64,000 nucleotides of DNA from contig JASANE010000522.1 in assembly GCA_030248225.1 (NCBI GenBank), positions 1 to 64,000 of the forward strand, in the 5' to 3' direction. This document shows positions 33,101 through 45,539 of this stretch, piece after piece; positions within the stretch are counted from its first letter, which is position 1, and the number at the start of each line of letters is the position of its first letter. The notes under the pieces are model-generated. The model saw nothing but the letters and a program-made list of their open reading frames with translations, ran no database searches and was not told the DNA's origin. Source of the stretch: Trileptium ribeirensis (Eukaryota; Nematoda; Enoplea; Enoplida; Thoracostomopsidae). Position numbers and translations under genes: made by a program.

Positions 33101-33309
33101 TTCATAAAGAAGCATGCAACTTTGACCAAAGAGTTGCAACAACTATGTCAAAGTTACGATCTAGACGAACAAAAAATCCCACCAGCTTAACCAAGAAAAG
33201 AATCGCAAAGCACTGGTGCAGACAAAGGAATGAAATACAAAGATTTTTCGATCAAAACCAAGTAAAAATGGCGCCTTAAAACGAGAAAGTATCGAAGCAA
33301 GAATAGCCG

Positions 33310-33960
33310 ATAATAATAATAATAATGGACAACGACCTAGAAACAATCGGTGCAATAAGTAGCACAACCGAACAAAAACGATAAGAATAGACCAACAATC
33401 GATGAATATCGAACGCAACTCGGTGCAATCGTTGCAAGTCAAAAGAAACCCAACATAAACCGAGACAAACGACCACTATTCCGGTGCAATCGTGGAGCGA
33501 GCCGGTGCAAAACCAATGCGACCTAACGCAAACCAAGATCAATTCGACGCTAATTACGATTCATTCGATGCAATCAATGAACAACCTAGAGCAACTCAAA
33601 CACGACTCAGTGGAAGCCGAGATCAAAATGCCACGAACCATGTTCAATTCGGTGCAAATAACGGTCAATTCTTTGTAGAGAAAGACCAACTCGGGGCAAC
33701 CCTAGCACGACTCAATGCGAACCGAGATCAAGCCTAGACAAATTACGATCAAACCAGTGCGAATAAAGAACAAACCGGTGCAAGTCGAAACCGATTCAAC
33801 GAAAACGATGATCAAATCAACATAAATTACGGTCAACTCGGTACAATCCAAATGCAATCCAACGTTAACCCCCAACAATTCGGTGCAAATTACAATGAAT
33901 TCGGGGCAAACCAATATCGAATTGGCACGAATCAAATGCGATACAACACAAACCGATACA
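33310..33960 (+). repeat. Degenerate 21-bp tandem repeat encoding a heptapeptide
   Basis: Consecutive 21-base units with consensus near AATTACGATCAATTCGGTGCA translate as N-Y-D-Q-F-G-A. From about 33535 to 33955 roughly twenty units can be followed in one phase with few disruptions, though stops now occur in the series (for example at 33736). Earlier units (33310-33530) are more diverged. The array lies between the gag-like ORF and the right direct repeat. Confidence 0.75.
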
Positions 33961-33967
33961 TATAATA

Positions 33968-34475
33968 TGGTATTAAAGAAAGTACGGCCGTTTTGGTTAC
34001 GAGAGCTCAATTAACTGTTATTGAAAAACTAGTGTGAAGGCTGTGCTAGCAAAAATACGGTACAGAAGAACAGTGCCGAGGCGTTTTAAAACGAACTCCG
34101 AGCATAATACGGGTATTTAAATACGGTTATTGAATTGGTGCCTCAAGTGATCCACGGGCATAATATCGGTATTCTAATATTTTATCGTCCATTGCAATAA
34201 ACCTTATATATCCGTGTCTGTTGACCGAATATCTGGCACTCGAGCAATAGAGCCAGGCAAGAATCACGCCGCTTCGCAAAATATACGGCACTAGTACCGC
34301 TCATGAAAAAGAAAGACGCGCGCCTCAACCAGTGTCCCACCGGCATACTACTGCCCACACATCGAGACGCACAATCCTTTGGTGACGAATCTTGTCCCCT
34401 TTTTAATTCCGCTAGCCGACATAAGGAAAGATCTCCATCCAACCCCTACCCCCAAGAAAACAAAACAAAATAACA
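33968..34475 (+). repeat. LTR-like direct repeat, right
   Basis: Homologous to 32097-32573; begins TGGTATTAAAGAAAG and ends AAAATAACA. The same block, once, is found in R copy 1 (about 8455-8699 plus 11138-11391). Confidence 0.6.
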
Positions 34476-35521
34476 GCAGGCTAGTCCAGGGGTACCGGGG
34501 CTTAATATCCAAAATTTTAGTTTTGAAATTTCTTTTCTCACAAACTCCCTTATTATATGGGTCCCTAAAATCTGGGTTTTCAAAAGTTTCAAATTTTACA
34601 AAATTTAATTTCTTTTATTAGCTGATTTGCATAAATGCCGTTCATTTCATTTAGTTGCTAACATACAGTTAAGTTTAGTTTAGTTTAATTCTTCAGTCGG
34701 CTTTAGAGAGTCGTACAGAAGAAAGGCACGAGTTTTTAGCTTCTACATGTTGATTTTACATTGTTATTCTGTATTCGACATGGCTTACCTAGCTAATACT
34801 GTGGTTTCTATTTATCGGTTTTAATGGTTTACATGTCGGTCTCTGATGTCAGAGTTGTATAAGAGAGTGTTGCTATTTTGAAAGCCACGTGTCTTGTATA
34901 CCGGTTTAGCTTACATCGCTGTCCTACTGGAAAGGAGTTTATACTCGGCCCTTGGCCCAGTGGACTAGCTATTCGGAAACCAGGAAACGCCTATACTCGG
35001 GTTTCCTCTTCGATAGACCTTACGAAGCCGATTTCTGTCTTTTGGAGCGCAAAGAATGCGCGGTGTTGTTGCTTAATTCCTACGAACTAGAGCGAAAAAG
35101 GCATTGTGTAAGGGAAGAACTGCAGTCGGCGGCACAAATAAATAACCCTACTCCCAGTACTACGTTAATTAGCAATATTTTTTCTTATAAAATCATATGA
35201 AGTGGACATAAGTCTAATAGGGGCGATAGGTTAATAGCAACGTACTAGGTTTAGTAATATCTTAAAAATTTCAGATATTTTTTGTTCAAAATTGTCCGAT
35301 AAATTTTCGGTAATCACTCAAGTCTGTTCGCCGAAACCCGACAGATATTCCTATTGGTCACTGTAATTTTAAACGAGAAGTCTGTGACGGTGACAATGTT
35401 GATCTGATCGGTCGTATACAATAGCTTCGATTTGTCGGTGTGATATTTACATTGCATGTAGAAATTAATATATATAGCTATTGGTTAGGTTACATGATAT
35501 TTTTATTTTTTACCGAACGTT

Positions 35522-35826
35522 ATGGCTGGATCAGCATTAAAGCGTCTTATGGCCGAGTACAAGCAACTGACACTCAACCCGCCGGAGGGCATTATCGCTG
35601 GACCAATTAAAGAAGACAACTTTTTCGAATGGGAAGCGCTAATTACCGGACCAGAAAGGACTTGTTTCGAGAATGGCGTTTTTACGACAAAACTAGTATT
35701 TCCTCCTGATTATCCGTTGAGCCCTCCGAAGATGACATTTACCTGTGATATGTTTCATCCTAATATTTATGCTGACGGCCGTGTTTGTATTAGTATTCTT
35801 CACGCTCCTGGCGATGATCCTTTAGG
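35522..35826 (+). CDS. UBE2G2: UBE2G2, ubiquitin-conjugating enzyme E2 G2, exon 1
   Basis: The ATG at 35522 begins MAGSALKRLMAEYKQL, aligned residue by residue with animal UBE2G2. The exon encodes 101 residues plus two bases of a Gly codon and ends at a GTGAGT donor (35827). It holds the E2 core (UBC fold), the FHPNIYADGRVCI block with catalytic Cys89 at the same number as in the human protein, and the start of the acidic loop APGDDP. The enzyme carries ubiquitin as a thioester and, with the E3 gp78/AMFR, builds Lys48 chains on ER-associated degradation substrates. No clear TATA box was seen; the sequence upstream to the R repeat (35291-35521) is plain AT-rich DNA. Confidence 0.97.
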
Positions 35827-37958
35827 GTGAGTAACTTGTTTTTGTATGTTTATTCAATTTTGATTAACCAAGTGATGTTATTAATGTAATATAAGAAAAT
35901 TAGCATCACTAATCGCCTTCCACTGATTAGATGACACTGCAAATAACTTAACAGAGTTGCGATTGCACAATCTATATATAAGTTTTAACCAGAAATATAT
36001 TGATGCCCCTGATCGGCCCTGAGATACATAATTATATGTTTTATAACCATGTATGTCAAACGCTTTCTTGGGGCAAGTTTGTGTTATTCGAAGGCTTGCA
36101 TTCTGGAAGATTGTCGTATGAACTGATCATTCGCAAACAACTATTATTATGTATATGTAAAGAAATTTGACCATTTACTGTTATCAACGACAATTTGACG
36201 CCTTGATTAAATTTGAGATACAAATTTTGAATTGCCTTTATAAAGCTGACAAATTTCAACACGATTATAATTTTTGATCTGTTGTAATATATATTTTAAA
36301 TCTGGATTATATTAGTTTCTGCTTTACCTGATTTCTGTTGCATTGCTTTATTGAACTAATTAAAACGAAGCAAGCTAAGCGAGTGGGTTTCCGCCTAGAG
36401 CACTAGGAGAAAATCATTAAATTTTTTTTCGTCTGCGGCTGTCATTTACAGATCATTTTGGCATGGCGGGATTTCGACATTTTTCTATTCGATAGCAAGA
36501 GTGATGATGATGTGTGCTTTAGTTGAACGTGAACAGCTCAGTTCCATCTTCGAGTCATAATGACAAAAACAGGTTTTTAAGGGTTCTTTGCCAAATCTGG
36601 CCCTACGGGTACCACTGTTTCGCAGGCTTCGGATCAAAAATGGAGACCATTATTATAATGAGCTCATCTAGATCTACAACTTTGCTGACCATGGCTTTTT
36701 GTAGGGTTACTTTTTGGGCTGCTGAGGGTCCGAATACGGTTCGTCGACACTTTGTGCCAGAAATAGACATTTTTCAAATTTCGCCATGTTTTTGCTTTTT
36801 ACTTTACAGTGAGTGGCTATTAGGTTATCGTGCAGCCTGAATACGATGGTTTTGCTATCTAGAATCCAAGGTAAGGGTTTTACGGTCCGATTTCTAAAAT
36901 GTCGGACGTTTTCATATGTTTGAAAAAGTAATCTGTACAGGGCATCAAGAATCATTTATATATGTGGGTATTTCTGACGGCTGAATCAAGGATTTGGTTA
37001 CCTGTAATTGTGCGTGCATATTTCTTGCCTTTTCACAGGTTTTCAAATGGTTTAAGGTCAACGACCCAGATTTCAATAATATAGTCTGTCTTAAGTTGTT
37101 TGGTTATGTATTTCGTGTAGGTCATCAAGAATTGGCTATATAGTTGTTCCGGTAATCTAAATAGCGTACTTTGGTTATATAGAGTCCAGCACGAAATATC
37201 TGTGCTTTGTCAGACGTTTTCATTGGGTTTAGGGTCAATCAATCCGATTTCCAGACTAATTTGGTCTTCAGTAGTTTACGGCATCAAAAATTGTTTATAT
37301 ATAGAGTCTTTTCGGTATGCTGAATACTTGGTTATTTGGAGGCCAACATCAATACTTGATGTGTTATATATCAGTTGTTTTCGATGGGCTTAGGGTCGAC
37401 GAGGCTTTTAGGATTTTTAATGGGTTGGGGGTTGAAGAAGATTTTTAAGGTGTCAAACACAACCTGTTACAGGCGATTAAACAGAATGATAACTGAAAAC
37501 ACAACCACGCTGGTTCCGTTTAAACTTCGCTTGCGAGAAACTAGTGAAGTCTTCGCAGAATGTTTGTAATTTAAAATTTGTTTATAAAGATCTATATTAA
37601 AATTTCTTGGAAAATTATTTATATCGTGATACTCCGCAACTTTTATATGCATATTCTGATTTATTATTACACTAAGGTTGCCTTGCCTGACACCTATCAA
37701 ATCGGTGTTCCGTAATTGATGTTTTCGCCAAATGACTATAATTTTCAAGTTATTTAAAAAGAGTTCAAATATTCTACCATTTATTATGAACCTTTTACTG
37801 TATAAATTTCTGGAGGCTTTGCAGCTATGCTGTTTGTTATGCGTTTGAAAAGTTTTTTCCACATGTTTACGCTGTTACATAGTGCCGCCGCGCCAGCTAC
37901 TAATATTCAATTCGCCATTGTAAACATGTATGTATTCATTCCAGTTCCGGATTTTTAG
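35827..37958 (+). other. UBE2G2 intron, with degenerate ~170-bp repeats
   Basis: A 2.1-kb GT-AG intron (GTGAGT to TTTTTAG). No gene is embedded. Between about 36840 and 37440 a degenerate repeat with a period near 170 bp is visible; the motif CATCAAGAATYRTTTATATA-like recurs near 36943, 37123 and 37282, together with TCAGACGTTTTCA and TTTAGGGTCAA blocks. Confidence 0.8.
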
Positions 37959-38277
37959 CTATGAAACATCGGCAGAACGTTGGTCTCCCGTTCAAAGTGT
38001 TGAAAAGATTCTGCTTTCTGTCATGAGCATGCTTGCTGAGCCCAACGATGAGTCGCCGGCAAATGTGAATGCCGCTAAAATGTGGCGTGAGGACAGAAAA
38101 CAGTTTGAAGATCTTGCCGACCGGATTGTTCGTCTTTCGTTAGGGCTACCTGTCAAAGGCTCTGGTGCGGGTACGTCGACAACAGCTACGGTTGCAAGTG
38201 CTAGTGTTGCAGTTCCTGGGCCTAGTGGAACTAGTAGTTCGAATTTGACTCGGCGTTCTGTGGTTACAACTCAGTGA
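37959..38277 (+). CDS. UBE2G2: UBE2G2, exon 2 (terminal), with a Ser/Thr-rich tail
   Basis: After the acceptor TTTTTAG the first base completes the Gly codon and the frame reads [20 protein letters not shown], then [20 protein letters not shown] and the last E2 helices ending LSLGL, as in human UBE2G2. The frame then continues for 42 residues rich in Ser, Thr, Val, Ala and Gly to the TGA at 38275-38277, giving a 207-residue protein against 165 in human. The tail has no recognised motif and is probably disordered. In animals this E2 is commonly split by more introns, so the two-exon structure is compact. Confidence 0.96.
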
Positions 38278-40137
38278 TGTTTATTGTAGGTTCGACAAAA
38301 TGTTTGCCGATAATAGGACTTTTCAGTGTACGTAAAATTTTACTGTGTTATTGACGGTATAAAACAAGGTATACCGAACCCTTTACGTACGACTAAACAC
38401 AAGATGACCTCTCCAACCATTTTAATTTGCTATAACCGATGTGGAATCCACATCCATATTATAGAACAAATAGAAAATTCGATTCGGTTCATTTCTGGCT
38501 GAGACCTAGAGATTTCCCATTGGATAATAACTGTTCCGTAACATTTTCTAGCTTTATTTCTAGATTTATCATCTCTTTTTCGGAACTTTAATGTAACTTT
38601 ATGTCATACACGAAGCTGTCTTATTGTTTACCTGTTATATATTGTTCGCGAACAAGACCCTTGTTAATAATTCAAATCCGACAAAATTTCGCTCCCGAAC
38701 AAATTCGATCTTTTTGAACATAAAATAGATGTGTTCGACTGACCAAAAACATTTCGGTAACTCAAATTTTCACAAAATATCTTAAGTTTAGTCGCGCATT
38801 ACTGGTTTAAGATATGACGTTGTCTGTTAAACTGGTCAGTATTATTTGTAGATGTTTGTCAGACCACATACAAATGTGCAATACATTGCATAAACATACT
38901 GTGATTGTAGTAGATTTAGTTCTAAATCCTACGTAGTCACTCGGTTACTAGCGAACCCAATGTGAGGTAGATATCTCGAATTCCTCCGACCATACAATCA
39001 AAATGAGAAAGTTATAACCATTCAATAATTGGCAGTAAAGTTTAGGCGTTTAAAAAAGTTGTCATGAATTTTTATATAAATTGTCGCACTCTAATAATGA
39101 AATATATGAGAGCTGTGTTTTAATTCATAAATCTTTTTATATATACCTTTCAATCGCGGTATGCGTGACTGACACAGAGGTGTTGAGCAGCGTGGATATA
39201 ATATAACAATTGGTACTAAAGCCCTTATCCAGCAGCGTGGATAGAATATAACAATTGGTACTAAAACCCTTAATTAGATGGGATACTCAATTTTTCGTGG
39301 ATACCAGCAGGCTCAAAGTTTTTGCATGTGCACAGATCTATCATGGTAGTGTTGCACAAATCGTCGCCTGAGAGTAAAATGGCCCTAACCTTCATTCTCA
39401 CCGAAATTGAGATTTTATGCCCAGCATGTAGTATAGGTCGAGGCGCACACTATGCTCTAACCCTTGTCATTATACAACGAATAATAAGAAAATTATACGA
39501 TATATTCAGTTAGTGCTTTTTTACTTGATAGAAGTCCGTGAAAGTAAAAAAGCCCTATGCTTTGTCAATGTGGCATATGGCTATTCAACGTTCTGCCGCC
39601 GAAGTGTAGTAAAATAGCTATGAGCCTCTAGAAAGCAGGGTTAAGGCTATATTTAATATACAAAACCACGAAGTATAATTTATTCTGTCCTGGCTGGAAT
39701 TAAGACGCAATTTTAGTATATACTTGCACTAAGATTTCTAGTTAACGGTATCATCTACCATAAAATTTATTTCTATGATATAACAATTTCCTCCAGCTAA
39801 GATTGTGCACAGATTGAACGAACATGATACTGTCTATAGTTTTCTGTCAATAAGGCTTTATGTTATCTTATGGCCGTGGGGTTTAGAGCTAAGTCATTTA
39901 ATGTTAGATTTCTGAACTTTTACCATTGTTCACTGCATAACACACATACGAATTTATAATCCGAGGATTCCGAGACTGAGTATTTCTGTGTTTGTTCTCC
40001 AAGATATATCCTTATATTAATGAGGATTTCTGAGCATAAAGTTAACGGGTGAAATTATGTGTATTACCTTAGTTTTAGTGTGGTAGTGATTGTTGTAGCT
40101 AGTCTTAATGTTATCTATGTTGCTCGAAAGGCATAAC
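38278..40137. other. Intergenic, no gene seen
   Basis: The sequence 3' of UBE2G2 up to the foldback element is AT-rich. I saw no canonical AATAAA close to the stop codon. One short tandem duplication is listed separately. The small ORFs show nothing recognisable. Confidence 0.6.
39188..39277. repeat. Two tandem 45-bp units
   Basis: CAGCGTGGATA.AATATAACAA units begin at 39188 and 39233 with few differences between them. Confidence 0.85.
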
Positions 40138-40354
40138 TTCCACAGTAGTAGGAAAAATACGGGTTCTGCGTCAAATGATTATTGACCTGTCAAATTTATG
40201 GGGAAATAATGATTAATGACCCTGGGTCACGTCTCACGTGACCTGTCAAAAATGATTAATTACCTGTCAAATATGAATAATGACCCTTATATAATAAATA
40301 CATATACATGTATACGTAATAATAGCCCCCCTCCGCTCACGCAATAAATAATAT

Positions 40355-41527
40355 ATACATGTCAGGTAATAACCGGAACCGAAATTTACCGGAACCAGAA
40401 ACCGGAACCGTCCATTTAAACCTGATCCGGAACCGGAACCGGAACCTGGTCTTCGAAATTTATATATAGATGATGGAAGAAATGAAGGTGCAGTGGATTT
40501 CAAATGCATTAAAAATTACTTTTACATTAAACTTAATGTATTGCGATGGTATTATTTCCTTTCTGAAACTTTAAAGAGACTGAGGAAGCTAATAATGTTT
40601 ATTTATCGATCAAATATGTCGGTTTTTGGACATTCAGAGCAAAAAATGCCTTCCACTATACACCATTGCGTATACAACGTCAAATCGAATATGCTTACAA
40701 AGCTTGGAGCGTAGAATACGCACTTTCGCTCTGTCTACAGTCGCCCTCCTTTACTACACATACGTTTGTTACATGTTCTTCTGTAGGAAACTTGAAATTA
40801 TTGGTTTATATGGTTCTAAGACAAAATAATAGCAGGTAATCTTGTGATCAAAGGTCAGAGGCACTGCTTAGGCAAGCGTTGGGCAATCAATGCCTGTCAG
40901 GTAGATGATAATGATGATAACTTTCTAATGAGAATGTTGCAGATGAGATACACTGTGATGCTGCTCGCACAGTTTCAATAAATACAGTTCTTTGCCAAGA
41001 AAGCAGTTTCTAGCTGCGTTGCAGATAACGTTAGTTTACTTCAATTTAGACTGATTTACCAAGTTTACAAGCGCACTTGCGGGTGCTTGACGCAATTTAT
41101 GTTAGCCAAGCATACCCTAAGTACTTACTCTGTTACCGAGTTGGGCCGATTTAATTCAAACGTATCCCACAGACTTCTGGATGTGTAAAATAGCTGCTAC
41201 AAGCATCGACCTGGCTTTGATTTAACAAAATCCTGCAGGTTATTATGAAAAATTCCTGCTCAAATTATGTGCCCTACTTACGTTTCACACGGAAAATTGG
41301 TTAGTTAATCTTTTCTTTTGCTTGGTTGTATTGGAGCTTGATCATTGTATAATATATTACATATGTTTGGATTACAGGATGAAGCAAAAAACGTGGAAAA
41401 TTTCAAACAAAATTTTTAAACCGGAATTCCGGTTCCGGTATGGTTTTTGCCCTTTGCCGGAACCGCAACCGGAACACGATTTTCGCTGGAACCGGAACCG
41501 GAATTCCGGTTACTCCCCGATACATGT
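40355..41527. mobile_element. Second hAT-like element, inserted in the left arm only
   Basis: The element is 40363-41519 (1,157 bp), flanked by ATACATGT at 40355-40362 and 41520-41527. Termini CAGGTAATAACCGG and CCGGTTACTCCCCG are imperfect inverted repeats, followed inward by arrays of GGAACCGGAACC units at both ends, the same design as the hAT at 15436. The right arm of the foldback element (near 45650) has the uninterrupted site, which proves insertion. No transposase similarity was recognised inside. Confidence 0.9.
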
Positions 41528-41556
41528 ATACGTAATACATACACATTATCCCCGGT

Positions 41557-41700
41557 TCACTTCCGGTCCACTTCCGACTCACTTCCGCTCCACTTCCAGC
41601 TCACTTCCGGTCCACTTACGGTAAACTTCCGACTCACTTCCGGTCCACTTCCGACTCACTTCCGGTCCACTTCCGGCTCACTTCCGGTCCACTTCCAGAA
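41557..41700. repeat. 12-bp minisatellite, left arm
   Basis: About twelve units of CACTTCCGGTC-type sequence, alternating two variants (24-bp higher order). The mirrored array in the right arm at 45540-45630 is shorter, about eight units. Confidence 0.9.
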
Positions 41701-42841
41701 CCATTATCTTGAGATAAATTTTAAATCACTATGAGTGGTTAGACCATTGTCATCAAAGTTATATTTATTTAATCAACTTAAATACACGTTTTTAATTGTT
41801 TTTGATTTACTTAAAGATTTTTTCTAAAATCCACATGGTACACTGCGATACGCATATATATACATAACTTACATGTATACAATAAATACAAACATACTAA
41901 ACATATTTGGAAATCTCTCTTTGTCCCGAACGTGATATGCAAGAAATGAGGGTGGAGTATCGTTGGATTACATACTGGTATATAGTGGCGTTAAGGCTAA
42001 CCATACATCACTTCAATAGTATGTAATGTAATATAAACACATAGTCCTACGTTAAAAATAATTTTTGCAGCAAATGCAATAAAATGCATGTCAATTTGGT
42101 ACAATATGAATATTATCAGTGGTATGCTTGTATTTTTTATTAACATAACAGTTTAAAAGTTTCATCTTACGTTGTTACGAAGCTAGTATAATGTATTATG
42201 CTTTTGGCAATTAAATACAGTGATTAAACACAGCAAGTTAAATGCTTGCACTTTAAAAATATTGTTGTCAAACCACACTGCACTAAAGCATTATGTTCAT
42301 CTTAAAGTTTTATTAAATTTTGTTGGTAACAATTATTATTGGCAAAAGTAACAAATGTAACAAAAAGTTTCTAATAAGTTCGAAAAAGTGCCAGCGACTT
42401 CGCCAAAGGGGGGGGGGTCCGCAAATTTTTAGATCCTATATCAAATAAATAAAAAAGAAAAAAAGTACAAACCTGATGAAAAAAACCGCAACAGTCAAAC
42501 CCGTAAATACAAATACGTCCACGTATATCAATACTTGAGTAGCGTACCGTGGTAGCGTAGCGTAGCTGATTAAAAATAACAAGCAAAAGCAGCGAATGCT
42601 ATTAAAGCACAAGAGGATGCCAAGACGATGAGTAATAAAAATTGTTGGGAACGAAGCATGAGAAAGTTTTGCGGCGGCAGTAGAAAAACAACACATATAC
42701 ATATATATAAACAACACATATACATATATATATTTTATTATTATGCGAGCGAAAATAGTTGTTATATATAGCATATATATTCGAGGGAAGGTGTAGTATA
42801 TGATTTAACGTGCGGATATCTATGGTAGAGTATATAGGGTC

Positions 42842-42975
42842 AGGATCTAAAAATTTGCGGACCGCCCCCCCCCTTTGGCGAAATATGGCAATTACCAACG
42901 TTATAGCATTTTTTCGAAAAAGTGCCAGCGATTTCGCCCAAGGGGAGGGGGGCCCGCAAATTTTTAGACCCTATC
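42842..42975. repeat. Small MITE-like inverted-repeat unit, left arm
   Basis: About 132 bp between AGGATCTAAAAATTTGCGG and CCGCAAATTTTTAGACCCTA, with G- or C-runs and TTTGGCGAAAT just inside. The same terminus occurs at 42419-42440, 43832-43852, 44272-44292, 44378-44397 and 44807-44824, so it is a repeated terminal motif within the foldback element. Confidence 0.6.
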
Positions 42976-43015
42976 GATTGCCGCCGCCGCGGAGCTAAAG
43001 ATCGGTAAAATTTGC

Positions 43016-43550
43016 CCTTTTTGACCGAGATCAAGTCGTCGTGGGTGTAGGTTTCAGGAAATTTCAAGCGTTTTCTTGTTGGTTTTTGTCCGAGTAGGAA
43101 AGGCTTATATTTCTGGCTTTCGTGGAGATTACGATTCTGCAAAGAATTCCTGTCTGTTTTGGGTATTTACGAATTATATATATAAATGTACAACACGCAT
43201 TTTGACCGAGATCGAGTATCGTTGGTGGTGTTTCGGGAAATTTCAGCTTTTTTATTTGTGGGTATATATCCGTCGAAAAGGCTTATTTTTACTCAGTTTT
43301 TCATGGAGATTACGAATCTGCAAAGAATTCCTGTCTATTTTGGATATTTACGAATTATATATATAAATGTACAACACGAATTTTGACCGAGATCGAGTAT
43401 CGTTGGTGGTGTTTCGGGAAATTCCAGCTTGTTTATTTGTGGGTATATATCCGTCGAAAAGGCTTATTTTTACTCAGTTTTTCATGGCGATTACGAATCT
43501 GCAAAGAATTCCTGTCTATTTTGGATATTTACGAATTATATATATAGTAA
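43016..43550. repeat. ~181-bp tandem repeats near the centre, left arm
   Basis: Three units, each starting TTGACCGAGATC (43021, about 43203, about 43383), containing TTTCGGGAAATTTCAGC and AAAGAATTCCTGTC. The right arm (about 43860-44220) holds only two mirrored units, so unit number differs between the arms. Confidence 0.85.
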
Positions 43551-44271
43551 GGGAAAAATTTCAAAAATCGAAGGTCAACTTTTAAAATTCGATTTTTGAA
43601 TGAAACATATGTTAAATAGCTTATTTTTCTGACTAAAACGAGCCAAAGATATCCGCTCTAACCCCAGTAGAAAAAAGTTATATATGGTCAAAAAACACCC
43701 TAATTTGGCCCCCATATAAGGTTATACCAGGGGGGTAGCAGGGGGGTTAATAACTCGACGAGTATTGGTCCTAGAGCAAAACCAATGGCATTTTCGGAAT
43801 TTGCAAAACCAATGCCAGAGGGGGGGCGCCAGCCGCAAATTTTTAGACCCTATATTGTTACATTATATACATTTATATACATAATTCGTAAATACCCAAA
43901 ATAGACAGGAATTCTTTGCAGATTCGTAATCTCCATGAAAAACTGAGTAAATATAAGCCTTTTCGATGGATATAAACCCACAAATAAAAACGCTTGAACT
44001 TCCCGAAACACCACCAACGATACTCGATCTCGGTCAAAATGCGTGTTGTACATTTATATATATAATTCGTAAATACCCAAAATAGACAGGAATTCTTTGC
44101 AGAATCGTAATCTCCATGAAAAACGGAGTAAATATAAGCCTTTTCGATGGATAAAAACCCACAAATAAAAACGCTTGAACTTCCCGAAACACCACCAACG
44201 ATACTCGATCTCGGTCAAAAAGGGCAAATTTTACCGATCTTTAGCTCCGCGGCGGCGGCGGCCGCAATCGA

Positions 44272-44397
44272 TAGGGTCTAAAAATTTGCGGGCCCCCCTC
44301 CCCTTGGGCGAAATCGCTGGCACATTGTCGAAAAAGGCTATAACGTTGGTAATTGCCAGATTTCGCCAAAGGGGGGTCCGCAAATTTTTAGATCCTG
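44272..44397. repeat. MITE-like inverted-repeat unit, right arm
   Basis: Mirror counterpart of 42842-42975: AGGGTCTAAAAATTTGCGG to CCGCAAATTTTTAGATCCTG, about 126 bp. Confidence 0.6.
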
Positions 44398-45539
44398 ACC
44401 TATATACTCTACCATAGATATCCGCACGTTAAATCATATACTACACCTTCCCTCGAATATATATGTTATATATAACAACTATTTTCGCTCGCATAATAAT
44501 AAAATATATATATGTATATGTGTTGTTTATATATATATGTATATGTGTTGTTTTTCTACTGCCGCCGCAAAACTTTCTCATGCTTCGTTCCCAACAATTT
44601 TTATTACTCATCGTCTTGGCATCCTCTTGTGCTTTAATAGCATTCGCTGCTTTTGCTTGTTATTTTTAATCAGCTACGCTACGCTACCACGGTACGCTAC
44701 TCAAGTATTGATATACGTGGACGTATTTGTATTTACGGGTTTGACTGTTGCGGTTTTTTTCATCAGGTTTGTACTTTTTTTCTTTTTTATTTATTTATTT
44801 GATATAGGATCTAAAAATTAGCGGACCCCCCTTTGGCGAAATCGCTGGCACTTTTTCGAACTTATTAGAAACTTTTTGCCAATAATAATTGTTACCAACA
44901 AAATTTAATAAAATTTTAAGATGAACATAATGCTTTAGTGCAGTGTGGTTTGACAACAATATTTTTAAAGTGCAAGCATTTAACTTGCTGTGTTTAATCA
45001 CTGTATTTAATTGCCAAAAGCATAATACATTATAATACATTATACTAGCTTCGTAACAACGTAAGATGAAACTTTTAAACTGTTATGTTAATAAAAAATA
45101 CAAGCATACCACTGATAATATTCATATTGTACCAAATTGACATGCATTTTATTGCATTTGCTGCAAAAATATTTATTTTTAACGTAGGACTATGTGTTTA
45201 TATTACATTACATACTATTGAAGTGATGTATGGTTAGCCTTAACGCCACTATATACCAGTATGTAATCCAACGATACTCCACCCTCATTTCTTGCATATC
45301 ACGTTCGGGACAAAGAGAGATTTCCAAATATGTTTAGTATGTTTGTATTTATTGTATACATGTAAGTTATGTATATATATGCGTATCGCAGTGTACCATG
45401 TGGATTTTAGAAAAAATCTTTAAGTAAATCAAAAACAATTAAAAACGTGTATTTAAATTGATTAAATAAATATAACTTTGATGACAATGGTCTAACCACT
45501 CATAGTGATTTAAAAATTATCTCAAGATAATGGTTCTGG

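Larger units (their letters stand above)
31737..35290. repeat. R repeat copy 2, with internal direct repeats
   Basis: Matches R copy 1 on both sides but carries an extra internal block. The block is bounded by direct repeats of about 0.5 kb (32097-32573 and 33968-34475) with TGTTA...TAACA-type ends and an AATAAA inside each (near 32327 and 34196). This looks like an LTR-internal-LTR arrangement, with copy 1 as the equivalent of a solo LTR. However, no target duplication is seen, and the outer flanks are also shared between the copies, so the real ends of the family are unresolved. The tail 34476-35290 is non-coding. Confidence 0.65.

Noticed and set aside
33300..33330. CRISPR-like array in the 21-bp repeats
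   Set aside because: Units are contiguous without spacers, diverge gradually and keep coding phase; this is eukaryotic DNA.
33484..33678. Separate small plus- and minus-strand genes over the 21-bp repeat array
   Set aside because: All are different-frame readings of the same minisatellite.
42371..44821. Hydrophobic ORFs in the foldback arms (mirror copies at 42436-42774 minus and 44463-44821 plus)
   Set aside because: They are the same AT-rich sequence read from both arms. Their hydrophobicity comes from T-rich composition and there is no conserved domain.
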